From the NCBI GenBank assembly GCA_036362985.1, contig JAYGXS010000006.1, positions 11,162,391 to 11,226,390 of the forward strand: a stretch of 64,000 nucleotides of DNA, read 5' to 3'. The position numbers and the translations under genes are program-made. The notes below the pieces were generated by a model that ran no database searches, was not told where the DNA came from, and saw only the letters and a list, made by a program, of their open reading frames with translations. The DNA comes from Ligula intestinalis. Its lineage: Eukaryota > Platyhelminthes > Cestoda > Diphyllobothriidea > Diphyllobothriidae. Below, in pieces: positions 23,462-37,000 of the stretch. How positions within the stretch are numbered: position 1 is the first letter of the stretch; every line of letters begins with the position of its first letter.

Positions 23462-23637
23462 CAGAAATCGCAGAAGGAACGGCCTCATTGGTGGATTTAA
23501 CCTGAACAATGTCATCCTTGACGATCTCTCCGTCGACGCGTTCCGTCTCGTGCACTGTCGTCATGACTTGACCACCCTCAATTATGGTGTGCTTCTCCAG
23601 GGAGTTCTCCGTCGTTTTTATGGTGACTGCACCACTG
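23462..23637 (-). CDS. Candidate Lgl exon 19 (alternative C-terminus)
   Basis: If exon 18 is spliced at 24844 (phase 2), this exon continues in frame as SGAVTIKTTENSLEKHTI, then GGQVMTTVHETERVDGEIVK and VQVKSTNEAVPSAIS. It starts after a polypyrimidine tract and a tandem acceptor CAGCAG and ends at donor GTGAGC (phase 1). The composition is coding-like and acidic, as in the fly Lgl tail after GDITVDSIRDHL. I did not find the exon that would follow it. Reading through the donor gives an open frame to 23172, but that part looks non-coding. It could instead belong to a separate gene. Confidence 0.55.
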
Positions 23638-24839
23638 CTGAGAGGAGGGAGGAATATCATAAGAAGAAGGTAAGGCAAGGTGTAAGTCGGCAGGCCTGTG
23701 GGATTCAGAACAGGCAGATTTATCGGGGGTATAGAATCGTATCATATCAGGGGAGAACGGAAGTAACGGAGAACAAAAAACAAAACGGTAGATAACACCA
23801 ACACCACCACGACCCAAAAAGAACCTACCAATCAGACAGTCTCCGAAATCAGAAGCATAGCCAAGCGCAATAATTGGTGCCTAGGTACGAGTGCCAACAA
23901 ATTAGACTGGGAAATCACGGTCTTCGAACCTTTAAAGTAAGTCAACCCCCTAAATCGGTGCACCACCATCGCAAGCAGTGCCGTGCAAAAACTGCAATGC
24001 AAAAGTGTAGCGCAACAGGGATGAGTGTCGCAGCTTATGGGTCAAACTGAGAAGCACTGAAAGTCGGTCGCCTTTTGAACTCCATAAGGGTAACACTGCT
24101 ATTCCAATCCTAATAAGAATCGCCACCTTACTTGCCTGGAAATTTGGACTGGCGCAGGATCTTCTAATAGACTAAACCAAAAAAAGCAACGAATCACAAT
24201 CGAAGTGAAGTATCAGCAGTGGGTGTTGTTTGAAGTAAAAACACACGACAGCCAGGAGGCATGCTAGTCGAGGGCCCCTAAAACGGGCCACAGGGTAGAT
24301 CCGCTGAGCCAACAAGGCCAGATAAGGGGCGGTCCCGACCGTGCTAACCACCTGGGCACTTCGTCGCCTCGAGTCTTCTTGACACCGGGCCTAAGTAGAT
24401 GAGGAGAGAGTGCGGTAGAGGCTGCGCAAGTCCACTTTCCCCTTCTTCAACCACCTCAAAATAATGACTAGAGGACATGACTGGAGATAGAAACCATAAA
24501 CAAGAACTCAAATCAGTAGCGGTCAAACGGAACATATATAACCAGCCATGTATGACTGAAAGCGGGGGAAGGTAAGAAGCCTACAAAAACAGTCTTGGAT
24601 CCTCAAATATCTGGGAGAGTACTAATGGGCGGAATGCTTGAAAAAAGGCTAGCTATGACGACGGGGAACGTCGGTTAGGGTATACGCTACTGTTCGGGGG
24701 GGGGGGTAGAAGAGACTTGGGTGGGCTTCATTCATTCATTCAGACCAAACCAACTCTGCACACTACCAAAACAAAGGTCCATAGCCTCCGGAGAAGTAAC
24801 TACGAGGAGCAGGCAAAGCGGGGGAATGGGGGCAGGAAC

Positions 24840-25037
24840 CTACTCGTTCAGATACTCCTTTATGGAGTCCATGGTGATATCACCAACTTCTTGGGCGATC
24901 GAATTTGTACCCAGTTCAATACTAGTAGTGACGGTAGCCGCCGCGGTCTCTCCTGCGGCCGATACGCCAGCCTTTCCGACCCCAGGAGCGGGCTCAGCAC
25001 TGGCCTCTGGGGCGACTTTCTCTGCCGCAGGTACCTC
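24840..25037 (-). CDS. lgl: Lgl exon 18 with stop (residues 1433-1497)
   Basis: The exon encodes an Ala/Glu-rich linker and then EVGDITMDSIKEYLNE followed by TAG (24842-24840). GDITVDSIRDHL is the matching C-terminal motif of insect l(2)gl (GDVTVEDVKDFL in vertebrates). The stop overlaps a good donor, GA/GTAGGT, so splicing here would remove the stop and continue the protein (see the candidate exon at 23462-23637). Confidence 0.87.
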   Translation of the reverse strand, partial: EVPAAEKVAPEASAEPAPGVGKAGVSAAGETAAATVTTSIELGTNSIAQEVGDITMDSIKEYLNE

Positions 25038-28000
25038 CTATGAGAGACAGAGGGAGGAATAGCCGATAAGACAGAGGAAGTTCTAATGATCTGACTGAAA
25101 AGGCTGAGTCAGCTTCGTGGAAAAAAAAGGTCAGAGGGATAATAAACCGTCTGCTAACCTCAGTGACCGGAGGTGCAGTGGCTGATGATGATGCTGCTGC
25201 TCCTGCCTCGGCGGCGACTGTTTCGGTAACCAGCTTCACCACCGGTCGGGCCCACTCAGGCAGTTGGAGGCTGAAGCCAGGGCCGGTAATACCAGGATGG
25301 GTGAGCAGGGCAGAGGCAAGCCGCTGAGGTGGGGCGCAGGACAGCTCGTTGGCGACAACCTGGCCGGTGGAGAGTGGCCAGAGGACGAGATTGGCGTGGT
25401 TGCAGACACACGGTGTGAGGATCTTGTCTGTGCAGCAGTCAGACTGACTGCAACAGTAGGCTGCAAGACGGAAGCAAAATCTTCAATGAACGTCAGAATT
25501 CTTACCCAGGTTGAGTTTATTTTACTTCAACCAAGGTCTTTAAAATAGGACTGATAAACAAAAATGTCTACTAAGCTCATAGGAAAAGCCCAACGAACAC
25601 GCTTGTATTGGTTGGTTGGTTGGTAGTCCATGTTGGATCAGGAGTTCCCGCCGGAGTCCAAACTGGGTGCAGTTGGGAGGCGGAGAAAAGCCACGACCTC
25701 GGCCGGCTTGAGCCAAAGGTCCTCGGGGGTGAGTTAGGTGCCTGGCCGGGAACTGCAGACATGTGGCGAGACTCCGCAGTCGGGTATAGAAGGATCCAGC
25801 CGGTGTTAGTACCGGCGAAGGAGCATGCAGTGGCCGCTGCGAAGTTGCGCCAGGGTACAACGAGTCACCCGTGGGAGATCACGTTCCGAGGTGGCAATCG
25901 GAGGTGGAAAGCCACCCAGGAGGACCGGGGAATGGTAGCTGGATATTGCATCCACAACTGCTCTCTGGTGAAGGCGCTGGTAGTCTGTCCTGATGGCGGA
26001 GCTATCAACGGGTAGGTCTGAGAGAGACGAGGCGACAGCTGCCTTGTGGAGACCTTGTATAGACGTCCGAACGTTACGGCTAGGCTCGGGAGCGTTGCGA
26101 CGGTGGTGGTTCGGATGGCCAGGTTGTGAACAGGTCCACCAGAACTGCTGGCCGAGTAGTTTGTTGTGTGCGGCGACCGGCAGGACAGGAACCTCCGCAT
26201 GAAGGTGATCGATAGGCGACATTTTATAGCAGCCCGTGAACGTGCGGAGGGCACCATTCTGTGCTGATTGAAGGTGGCGGAGGCTGGAGGAGCTGATTAT
26301 GGGAGATCAGATTGATACCGCTTAGGTGAGATGCGGCTTGGCCATTGCATTGGATGTGGTCGTCAGCAACTCTTTCGCGCAGCCGCAGGAAGTGCCCGCG
26401 AGAGCCTCGAGGACCTTGGTGCACCAGCTCACTTTGCTTGCGACATCCCTAGCATGGTCTGCGAACGTGAAGAGCGGATCTAAACGACCGCCGAGGAGCT
26501 ACGCCTTTCGGACCAGCGGTAAAGCCTCACCATTGACGATGATATCCGGGTGGCGATTGAACTCCTTCGGATCCAGCGTGAAAACAGTGACGGACGACTT
26601 GGCAGCCGAGATCGACATCCCACGCTAAGTGAGGTAGTCCATAATGTTAGGCATGAATTCCGAGAGGACCTGTGCAGCTTGATCAATGTTATGATGCTGG
26701 CAGAAGATGGTGACATCATCCGCGTATGATATCACTTTGGCGGGTGCTGGAGGGAGTGGGAGTTCCCGCATGTAAATGTTGAACAGCGTCAGGCTGAGCA
26801 CAGAGCCTTGAGGAACACTGCAGGTCTGCGTACGGGGCTTGGAGAGAGTGCCGCGGAAAAGGACACGATCGGAGCGGCCACGGATGCAAGCCACCAACCA
26901 TCGGACCAGGCCAGTCGAGACGTTCAAGGAGACCATGTCCTGCAGGAGATCATCGTGGCGGACGCAGTAAAAGGCTCGCGACAGGTCAATTGAGATTGCC
27001 ACTGTCCGCGAAACAGGCTTCTGTTGATTGAAGCCCTCGAGGATGGCGTCACTGAGCTCGAAAAGCGTCGTTGTTGTGCCACGACCCGACCTGAAACCAT
27101 GTTGGTGGCCAGCGAAAGATTGAACGCTATTCATGGGGCTGCTTAGATCGAATGGAAAAAGGGCTATGAAAACGATGATCGACCACCCTGAGGATTGGAC
27201 CTGTGCGTCTTACACAACCACAACTCCTCCCACGCAAGCCTTAGAATGTACCTGTGGAACCGGCGCGACAGCTCTATCGCGTTTATCGTGCACCTGTCCA
27301 GTCTGTCGTTTGCGCTTTTGAATGCTAGACTTTGCGCATGGACGAAAACCAGAAGTACTTGACCACCACTGCCTAAAAACCATCCCCGGGTGAAATACGC
27401 TGACTTCGTCCTAAATAGGACAGTTCGCACCCACTGCGATAATATCGAAAGCATATCCCAGGCCACCCAAGAAAGACAACTGACGTGGTTTGCGCACGTT
27501 TTTCGTCCACTTCTCGAACTCACTGATACTGTCTGACACTGTTATTCAATTGGAGGCGTTGCAAGGGGGTGGATCAGTTCAAAATCTGGCTCCACATGGA
27601 AATTGTATGCGGTCTCAGTTGTTGACTGTCCAGGTCGCCGAGCGTGGGAAGGTACTATTCGGGACTTTGCCAAGGCCGGTATGATCGCAGCCGTACGAAG
27701 TACACGTACAGCATAGGCACATCGCTGGCAGGAGTGTACTATTAGCACAATGTGCGGACATGTATATCAGACACAGGCTTCTACCACGATGCTTGTGCGC
27801 GCCTTTTTTTCCCTCAAAAGAGACACAACTACGGAAAGCGGGGTCCCCACGATGTGTGCAGATAGGCCCCTAGACTTGAGAAGCATTCAACGGAAAATAG
27901 TACGAAATTCGGAGCTACAACCTTCGATGCCGGTGGGATAGTGGACTTTACCAGAAGCGCAAGGCCTAGCAGCCTAGGCGAGGAATGGGAAGTGGCATAT

Positions 28001-31000
28001 CAGTAAATACCGTCTATTAGAGTCGACGGTCTCCAGACCCCGCGCGGTCCATAATCGTTCAATCGCAGGAATAGATCATGGCTTGTCAGACAGCTGTTGT
28101 GTGAAACTGTTCAATGTCAGAGTTTACTGTAATATCCGAGTTTAAGTGTGTATACTTCCATTCTTCTTTGCAGTAAAACAATTTAGGATTCTGGAACTGT
28201 ACTAGACAGCAAATGAAGGCCTACTTCTTGTGATGAACAGCAGTGGTCACGGAATACCACCTTAAATAGTGATTTATTTGCCAGATATCAGTGTCGAATG
28301 CTGCCTCCAGATAGCTCCAGCGTAGGTGTCTACGACTCCTTAATCGTCAGACTTTAGCCTGTCTAATTCACAGCCCTGTTTTCTGCTAACTATCCGTTAC
28401 TTGGAGACACGCTGTTTGAGTCCTGTGTGGGCCTGCAGTCCCGAACCAAAAGAGGACGGCAACTAAACAAGTTGGGTGAGGGAAACAGTGCGACTTCACG
28501 GGACAGGACGCCGGATATCGTGTCAAATTAGAAATACAATAAAGAACAAAAAGTAAACAAGTAAACGGCACCGAACAGCGCCGATGCCAGGGAGCTAAAA
28601 GCATGCGCGTACCCTTGAGATCTCGGCGAAGGTTGGGCAGACTCAGGGCATTGATACAGCCATTATGGAGGGCAAGAACAATGTGCCATTCAGCGTCAGC
28701 AGTGCTGGAAGTAGTGGCTTTTGTGCTGTGCGGGAATTGCTGGAGACCAAAGGCCGCAACGCGACCACGGGCATGATGCTGCTGACTGGTCTTCTGGCCA
28801 GCGACGTCCGAAGCCTCCGCGGTGTGTTCCTCCGTCTAAGAGGGGAAGGGGGAGGGTTAAGTGAGAAAACGCATTCAAGAAGGACAAATTCAGTTAAACG
28901 TGACCGCGTCAACCTCAAGGAGATAGGCCAAATAAGCAGCTACACTGCAGCTCAAACAACCATAACAGCAAAGTGTGGTTGGTGAGATAATGGATGTGGA
29001 CGGTATGGGTAAAAATGAATATGGCAAGTATATCGGCAAGGCTATTGGCTGGATGGCACTAGCCATAAGTGGTGTGCCGAACCAGTCATTAACAGTTATT
29101 TACCAAACGTAACGGGCACAAATACTTTACTATACAAACAGGGCGAAATAACAACAAAAACTGCGAGATGCCATTACTATTCGCATCAGACAGGGGCATA
29201 CTCGGATCTCAGCCGCGACTGTTCCGCCACATTAAATGGGTGTCATGCTCACATTACTCTGACCGTTTTTATCTCCTTAATACTACCCTATTTTCCCTTT
29301 TTCTAATACGCCAATTGTAAGATGAATAAAGCCTAATTCTAGGGTATTCGTTAATTCTGACTCATACTAATAAAATCGAGCGGCTCTACCTATTCTAATT
29401 ATGACGGCTAGGCTAAACCCTGAACCTGACGGGCTGGCTCACGCCAGTGGAAACGATAAGCTCACCTTTTCTTCAACAGGTGCAGAAGGCGAAGCGGCCT
29501 CTTGCGGAGCCTTCTCAGGGGCGTCTGTGGTCGTGGTAGCCTCTTCGGCAGGTGGTGGTGCTTGCGGTTTCTCCTCAGCGGCGGCGGCGGTCGACTGTGG
29601 TTTGTTGAGCGTTCCCGTAGCGGACACCGGTTTAGCCCAGAAGCGGTACTTGTGCTTAGGGCGCAGACTAGGCAGAGCAAAGATCTTCACCTGTTCCTCG
29701 GTGCAGATGAGCAGCTCGTGCGTCTCCGGGGCTGCTGGTGCGGTGGAGGCGGCACCGGCTGCGCCAGTAGCCGGCTCCTCGGCCGCTTCAGCGGGCGCCT
29801 TCTCCTCTGCAGGTGTGTCAGCAGCAGGAGCAGCCGCTGACTCCGTGGCGGCGGCGGCGGGTTGGTCTTCTGTTTTGGCTGGTGCCTCTACGACCGGTTC
29901 CTCGATCACCTCAGCAACCAGACTGTTGACAGCAGAGAGGGAGGGAGAACGGAATGCTCATCAGTAGTGTCGTTAGAAAATGTGACAGCGGAGGACAGGG
30001 TTCATGAGAATTTAGGGTTAAACAATGTGCTATCAAGACGAGTCACCCTTTGCGCTAGTGTCTCCATAAAAGTTAACGTGCTATTGGTGGATGCCTGAAG
30101 ACTACATTCAAGGCGAAATCAAGTGCACGTAGCCTGGTACTGCATTGCACCAGGTTCAGTTAGGGAAGTGTCGACTCTCCAGCAAGTGAGACCCATCGAA
30201 GAATGCAGCTGTTCCGCTACTTGGCCTCTAATGCACTAGCCAACAGACAGACTAAAGGAGGAATAAGGAAGCGAATCGCGTTAGCTTGAAATTCATTTAG
30301 GCTGCTAGCTAGACAACTCGGGTCTCGCTCAGACATCAGTCTACGCAATAAGCTGTTAATATACAGAACCTCCACCAGACCGGTGCGGAACTTGGCCAGT
30401 GGAAAGGCAGACATTCTATAGCTCGATGTTCTTCAACGTTGGTGTCTTCGACGCCTCCTAACGATCTCTTGGCAGGATCGACTTTCCAATGTTGAGCTAT
30501 ATTACAAGTGTTTCGAGCTTCCAAGTCATACCATTATACATCCAGCATCGTCGATTGCAATGGTCTGGTCATGTCCTGCGCAAGCTATTGATGGCCCTAT
30601 GCAGTTCGGTCTTGAACCCCTCTCGCAGTGAAAATTGAAGATACCGACATGACGAACGTCGAACGCATGGGCCTCGCAACCGTTTACGGTTTGCGACAAT
30701 GCAACAAGCACTAGGTTAACATCTGCGAGGATCTTGCTTCCGATCGCCGCTAGCCGTGACATTTGTTTAGCCGATTTAGCAGGAGCTATTCGGATCAAGT
30801 ATAAGTGAGACTGTCATACAGACCAAATTATGAAGCAGCTATTGCAACTTCACCCTTGTATCAAATGAAAGACACAGCAACCTGTCGTCAGCCGACAACT
30901 TCAAGAGCTACGATTTAACTCGCCAAGTGCCTCCCGATTTATGATTAGTAAGGAATACGCTGAGTACTTGCCTGAGTATAACTCCTCCATGCACAAGCGG

Positions 31001-34000
31001 TCTGTTTGCCTGCTAATGTGGCGGGATTTGGCGCAGCAGCGGACGTAGACAAGCCCACGCCCAGGTGTGACGCACGCATGCACGGTTTTAGTAAAGGAAA
31101 CCCTCACAGACAGTACAGCCAGACACCAACGCATGCCATATACACAGTCATGCTAAGTTTAAAAAACAGGGCTGATCTAACGGCCGCACGCATAGTTGGG
31201 TAGGTATGGAAACTACGTGGGGGACGACGGAAGGCAGGGATGCTTGCTATGCGCACTGAAACAACTTGTCAGCACGGTTCCATAGCTTATCGTCGGTAAG
31301 GCCTTGACGCAGGCGTCCTCAACGGTTAGTCGTCCCGTGAAAAGGGTTGCTATGGAAACTTCTAGGTCAGCGTTCGTACGAAATGAGAGCGAACTCAGCG
31401 TAGCCATTTAAAATGAATTACAACGCACAAGTTCCACATTAGGAAAGGTGTCTCCACTAACAAAAAGTCGACCACCACATTCTACTGTTAAGCCCCCCGC
31501 GGTAAGGAGACATTAAATGCGCACAAACAGCTTGTTTCCGCCTTACCGATTCTTCTCCGTCGGTGGCAGAGGAGCATGCGTTTTGGCGTCTAGCACCCAA
31601 ACACCCAGAACTGGCGCAGCGTGCTTCAACTGCAGTTCCTTTACGGGGCTCACGCTGATGGGACCGGCAGGTGCTACAGGCCAGGTCAGACGGTGGGCAA
31701 GGGCGGCGCCACCATAGGTGCCCACCCAGAGAGTTGGCACGCGAGTTGAAGGCACCGCGGGACGACCCTCCTTTGCGGGGACCGGGGAGACAATGAAGGT
31801 GTCCAGGAAGGCCAGACAGCGGACAGAGGTTGGCAGGGCGGCATCTGTGGACTTGAGTACATGCGGTCCAACATGCGCAGGGGCTTCGGCGGCTGGAGTT
31901 TCTTCTGAAGGTGCCTCCGGCTGCTCAGTCTGTTGTTGTTGTTGTTCCGCTGGTGCCTCCTTAGCTTCAGCCGCGGCAGCAGCAGTTTCCGCTGACTGGA
32001 TGGCCTCATCTACAACGGCAGAAGCAGTGCCCGCAATTGTTTCTACAAAACAGTTGGCAAAGGTCAGTTAGACGGCAGGTATGGAGGTTAGCGCAAAGAT
32101 GGCAGAGCCAGCCAAAAATTACACGTACGGAAAAATATGCGTTGAGGGGGGGGGGCGTGAAAGGAGGTTGTTAGGACATAAAAAGCTCTGAGCTGCCCTT
32201 TGGGAGCATTTTATATCTTTGGGAAGTACAGCAAGGCAAAGCTTTGCTGCAAAAATTCTATACATTCGCCGAGTGAGAGTCCCTTTGTCTGTCACCCCAA
32301 GTACACAGAAGTGTTTTATGAGCAGGAACTAAGAAGGCAGGGCCGACAGGTTTCACTATTCTGCAAGAAACAACTGCACCGATATTTGGTCGTTGTTTAG
32401 GAGACTTACTACTGTTCTGGGGCCGACGGATTGACCTAGGCATTAACTTGTTTACAGTAAGAGAGGCTTGCCACCTAACCCTCCATTCGAGTCCACTATA
32501 TTCCAAAGCGAAGACGAAGGTAAGACGCCTGGCAGTGACCATGGACGCAGTGTCTAAACTAGGTTCTCCGCGTGCCACAGACACGCAAACTAGACACTAA
32601 TGAGGGCTCCCACTCCCGGGAAGCCGCCAGTTATCCTGTCTGTTGCCAGTCCCCCTGAACACAACCTGCCATCCCATGGGCTTGATATGTGTCGTGTACA
32701 ATATCGCAGGGAAATAAATGGATGGGTGAGCTTTGAATCGACGCCTGGAAGTGACAGTATGCACGTTGTTTGACGCGGTATGCAGACTAACGCGGATAGG
32801 CAAAATGTGTTGCCTTTAGAGTTGTGGTGGTGTGCGCCATTTAGATCCTGGCTAACAGGATTCGACTCGTAGTTGTTAAAATCCTTCTAAAAAATGGCCC
32901 AAAGTAGCCTTCGCCTCAGCATTACTAGCAGATGAGGGCACTGTGATACAATGCCAGAAACGTTAAGAATGAGCGAAAGACAGTCAGGAAGCCGACACAG
33001 CAGATTAAGTAAGGGCGTGGTACGAATACTTAGCCATCAAACATACCTGGAGAGTGATCGACAGGGCATTAGAATATTTTTCTGCCTGCACCGAGAAAAG
33101 GTAATGACAAGAGACAAATAATAGTTTAAAGGGGTTTTTCCTTTGTGTGGAAAATGTGCCTTGGAGCGCATGCACACACCCAAAACCTTAGGCAGGATTA
33201 ATGTGAAATACCCGTTCAAAGGGCCCGGAGCGTTCGGCAATTGAAACATGCTCGTTGGAAGAAAAGAATTATAGGACAACACACACAGATGGACAGAGAG
33301 AGAGAGAGAGAGGCACCACAAAGCCGCCTTATGAAGGTTGTAAACAATAACAAACGAATTAATCTTGATGTGTGCGCATAAGCATTCTTACCACACAGGG
33401 AGTGTAGAGCATGCTCTAGACGTGTGCTTTCACATCGCACGAGCCCCTGGCCCTAGGTTCATCTCCAACTGAGTGACTGGAAGCCAAATCATGTATTTTG
33501 GCTTTTCATTATGCTTGGAGCGTAGTGTAGAAACGGCCGTTTTTGCCCGTCGCAGGTACAAGTGCACTGTGCTTATTAGCATCTCTTTGAGAATCTGGAG
33601 ATGATGTACATTTGAGAGGAAAGATGGGGACGCGAGGGATTCAGGGCTGTGAGACAAACGGTGCACGGGGCGACATAGCCTCGTCACTTAGGCAGGCAGT
33701 TTTCAGTCAAACGTGTCCAGGACAGGAAAAGCACAAAGGACGTCGACAAATTACTCACCATCACCAGCGGCAGCTTCCGGTGCAGCCTCTTCGGTAGACT
33801 TCTTGGGCTCCACTTCGGTGGAGACCTTGGCAGGCGCAGAAGCTCGAGGTTTGCGCAACTTGCGGAAGGACTGTCTCAGTGTATCCTTCAAGTGGCGTCC
33901 ACTGGCAACAATTTTTTGTGCTGCACCAGCTACAACCGAAAAAATGAAGATGCGTGCGGCTGAGAGGAAAAAGCTGAAGGACTGTCTTTAACTGCTTAAG

Positions 34001-37000
34001 ACGAACCAACAGAAGAAAAAAACTGTAGTCGATGGAAGGGGAAGCCACGAGCTCGGTTCTACTTGAAGACAAAAAAGGAATAACGTCTACGGAACCTAAG
34101 AAAGTTAATGCATTCACTGCTGCAGAGGGTCATTAGAGTATGAAATCCTTCTTGAAACAGCAGTAAGAAAAGGCTCTCAATTGACTATGTGTGCGATAAG
34201 GCATTGGAGTAAGGACCTGACAGTTGGAAGAAGAATATTATCATTTAGCAACGGCTAAGCTCAGCGTGACATTAAAGGACACTACTTTACAGAATTTGTG
34301 ACAATTTACATGGACTACAGGCAGGATGGAGTCTGCTTGCTTGGCAAAAAGGTTTCTCGACCCAACAGAAGAAAAAAGACCCCTTACTGCGTCTTTCACT
34401 GATGCTTCTACATTAAGGTTAAACAGTTTAGAGGAAAATGCATATGCAGATCAGGCAACATAAAAAAAGAAGCCAATGGGCACCTTGCCTACCTGCTTGA
34501 TCGTCGGTAAAGGTCAGGCCATGTGTGAATTTACTGTATGCCACGCTGTGCGTCTGCAGATCGATCAGGGCGAATCCGTAGGCCGAGCCAACAGCCAGAG
34601 CGCGCCACTTAGGTTCCCAGGCCAGAGCCGTGATCGCAGATGGTGGCTCTAGCTGCACAAGTTCTTGGGGCGTGAAGAGGGGGCAGGCGACGGGACACGG
34701 AGCAAAAACGCCCTCACAGGCCTAATTGGAGCGAGAGAAGAGAAATTCGGGAGATGAAGGCGCGTCAGATGACGGACGCCAACAGTGACAAATCATCAAA
34801 AGGTGGCGAGTTCGAGGCTCGGGTGGGAAACCGCTTGGGTCTGAATATGATTGGCTGACGACAGCTAATAAGCCAGAAAGGACCATTCCAGTCTCCCTTT
34901 TCTTTGCTGGCAATACTATCTGTCTATACTACTAGCTGTTACGGCTATCAGGGCTTCTGGCGAGACCCAAGGCAGAGAGGGACAGAAAAGTCCCGTTAGC
35001 GGTCAAGTTAATGTTCGTCAACGAGTAGGTTTTGTTGGGAGGGGGTATTTATGTTAGCAGTAATCTAGGAGAAGCCGGTAATATTAAGAATTAACAATCT
35101 GGCTTGGACAAGTATCCAAAGGAGTACTTTTAGTAAGTAATGACGATAAGTCACAAAAGCTAATAGAAAAATCTCTCATTAAACGCATAAGCAACGAAGA
35201 CCCCGGAGATTGATGGTATTCCAACTTTCCGGTGCGGTGTCTAACTTAGACCCGGCTCGATTCCGGACGGAAGCACATCCGGGAACTTTGATAGAATGAG
35301 CCTGGAAACTCTTGCGACAGAACATGTCTCTTGCGCTCAGTTTCGTAATTTTTGCAGTGGAGGGTAATCAATTCACCGAGATTAACGGCGACAGAATGCT
35401 GATAGAGTTGGATATCCGATTTAGCAGTGTAATACAAGTGCAGTCATAAGAGTGATTTTCTAGGACTGATTTAAATCAAGGATAGTCATTCGTAAAGATA
35501 GACAGGTGCTCGGAGGGACTGATTATTGAAGAGGCAACATGCTGTGCAGTTGAATTTAAGTTTATAATCGAACAGGGGCTACTTCCGTAACGGAAATGAC
35601 ACAGAATAAAACTACACACTGACCTTGAGGGCTGGCTGACCCTCCCACACAAAGCCAGTCTCTTCAGCGTTAACGGCCGCCAGGAGGTCAATTTGGACAC
35701 GGGAGACGTCGGGCTCAAAGTTAACTTCGGGGCTGGCTGTAGTCCACTGGACAACCTGACCGGCGCCACCACCGGCTAAGAGGATGAGTTCATCAGCGTT
35801 CTCGGAGAGCTGGAGAAACAGAGTATGGACGGCGAGGCGGGGGTCCGGTGCGGACGCATAGTCAGCGCAGCACGCGCCAGTGCAGTCTCCAACGTGGCGG
35901 AACGGTGGCCAGGCTGCATATTCCGTCTGGGTTATCGGAAAGGGGAACAGCGATTAGAGGGCATACATGACGCAGAAATGGACAGCGAGTTAAAAACACA
36001 CGGCGTCCCAGGAAAAAAAGGTGTTTAGTGGAATCAACGAATTACGCTTTGATGGGACGAATTCTGTACGAGTTGTCAGAGCATTAGGTAGCCGTCAACA
36101 CTATCAAAGACTGTAGCCGGTGTTATCACCACTTTCCTGTTGCCCTGTACTGTTTCTCTGCCTACTGGATGGATTGATGGGCATGTGCTCTAGATTTTCA
36201 CATTCTTGCCTATCCATAAAGACACTCCATTTAACAAATATGGCGAAGGCCTTCGTTAATCACTGTTTTGTGGCAGGTTAGACGCCTTTGCTCATGTTCA
36301 ACGCCCAGACGAAGTGTGCGGATAGTGTATGCGATTAAGGTGTCCATGGAAATTCAGTAGGAACAATTAAACGGTCATCAAGTAAGGACGATAGCATCGT
36401 ATTCATATTCTGATCTCTCCCCATCTACCCCAGCACTTACTTATTATCCACTCTATATTCCCACACACCGCTTGTGTTTCAAGACGAACTCTACGAAATT
36501 TCTTTGAGCAGTGACATGTTATACTTTACACCGTTTCCATGTGAATGGATTGGCCCGACGAGAATTTACCAAAAGCAAACGTACTCGTGAAGTAATCATC
36601 TGAATATCTAAGTAGTCCAACATTTTTCGACTAGTTAGAAATTTAAATGTGGATTTAGGGACTGATAGTGACCAATCGCCAGATGAAATGACCGGAAGGA
36701 CTGTACTTGGTTCGCTCGGACGGGAGGCAGGGAGGTCAAGGTCGATGTTAGTGAAATAACGGAGAACGTAGGCTATGATCGATGTTATCTAGGGTTCTAA
36801 TGCCGCCATGGGTTGGAACATGCATTAACATATTCCAGCGTTTGTGAAGAGTTATTGCGTTTTTTAACAACATTTCAGAATGTCAATCACTGAACAAACA
36901 TTGGTTATATCTTAGTGTGCGTCTGTGTCGAACGGATAACTGTACGACTTCGACTCTTAAGAGCAGAAAGCGATCAGCTCTACATTACTGAAAATGGTTA

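Noticed and set aside
29401..29967. 188-codon plus-strand open frame rich in Ala/Ser/Gly
   Set aside because: It is antisense to Lgl exon 15; the Ala/Glu/Pro-rich coding sequence keeps the opposite strand open.
35911..35926. Alternative Lgl exon 11 acceptor at ATATGCAG
   Set aside because: It would shift the frame after exon 10 and lose the WPPFRHVGD motif; the upstream CCCAG keeps phase 0.
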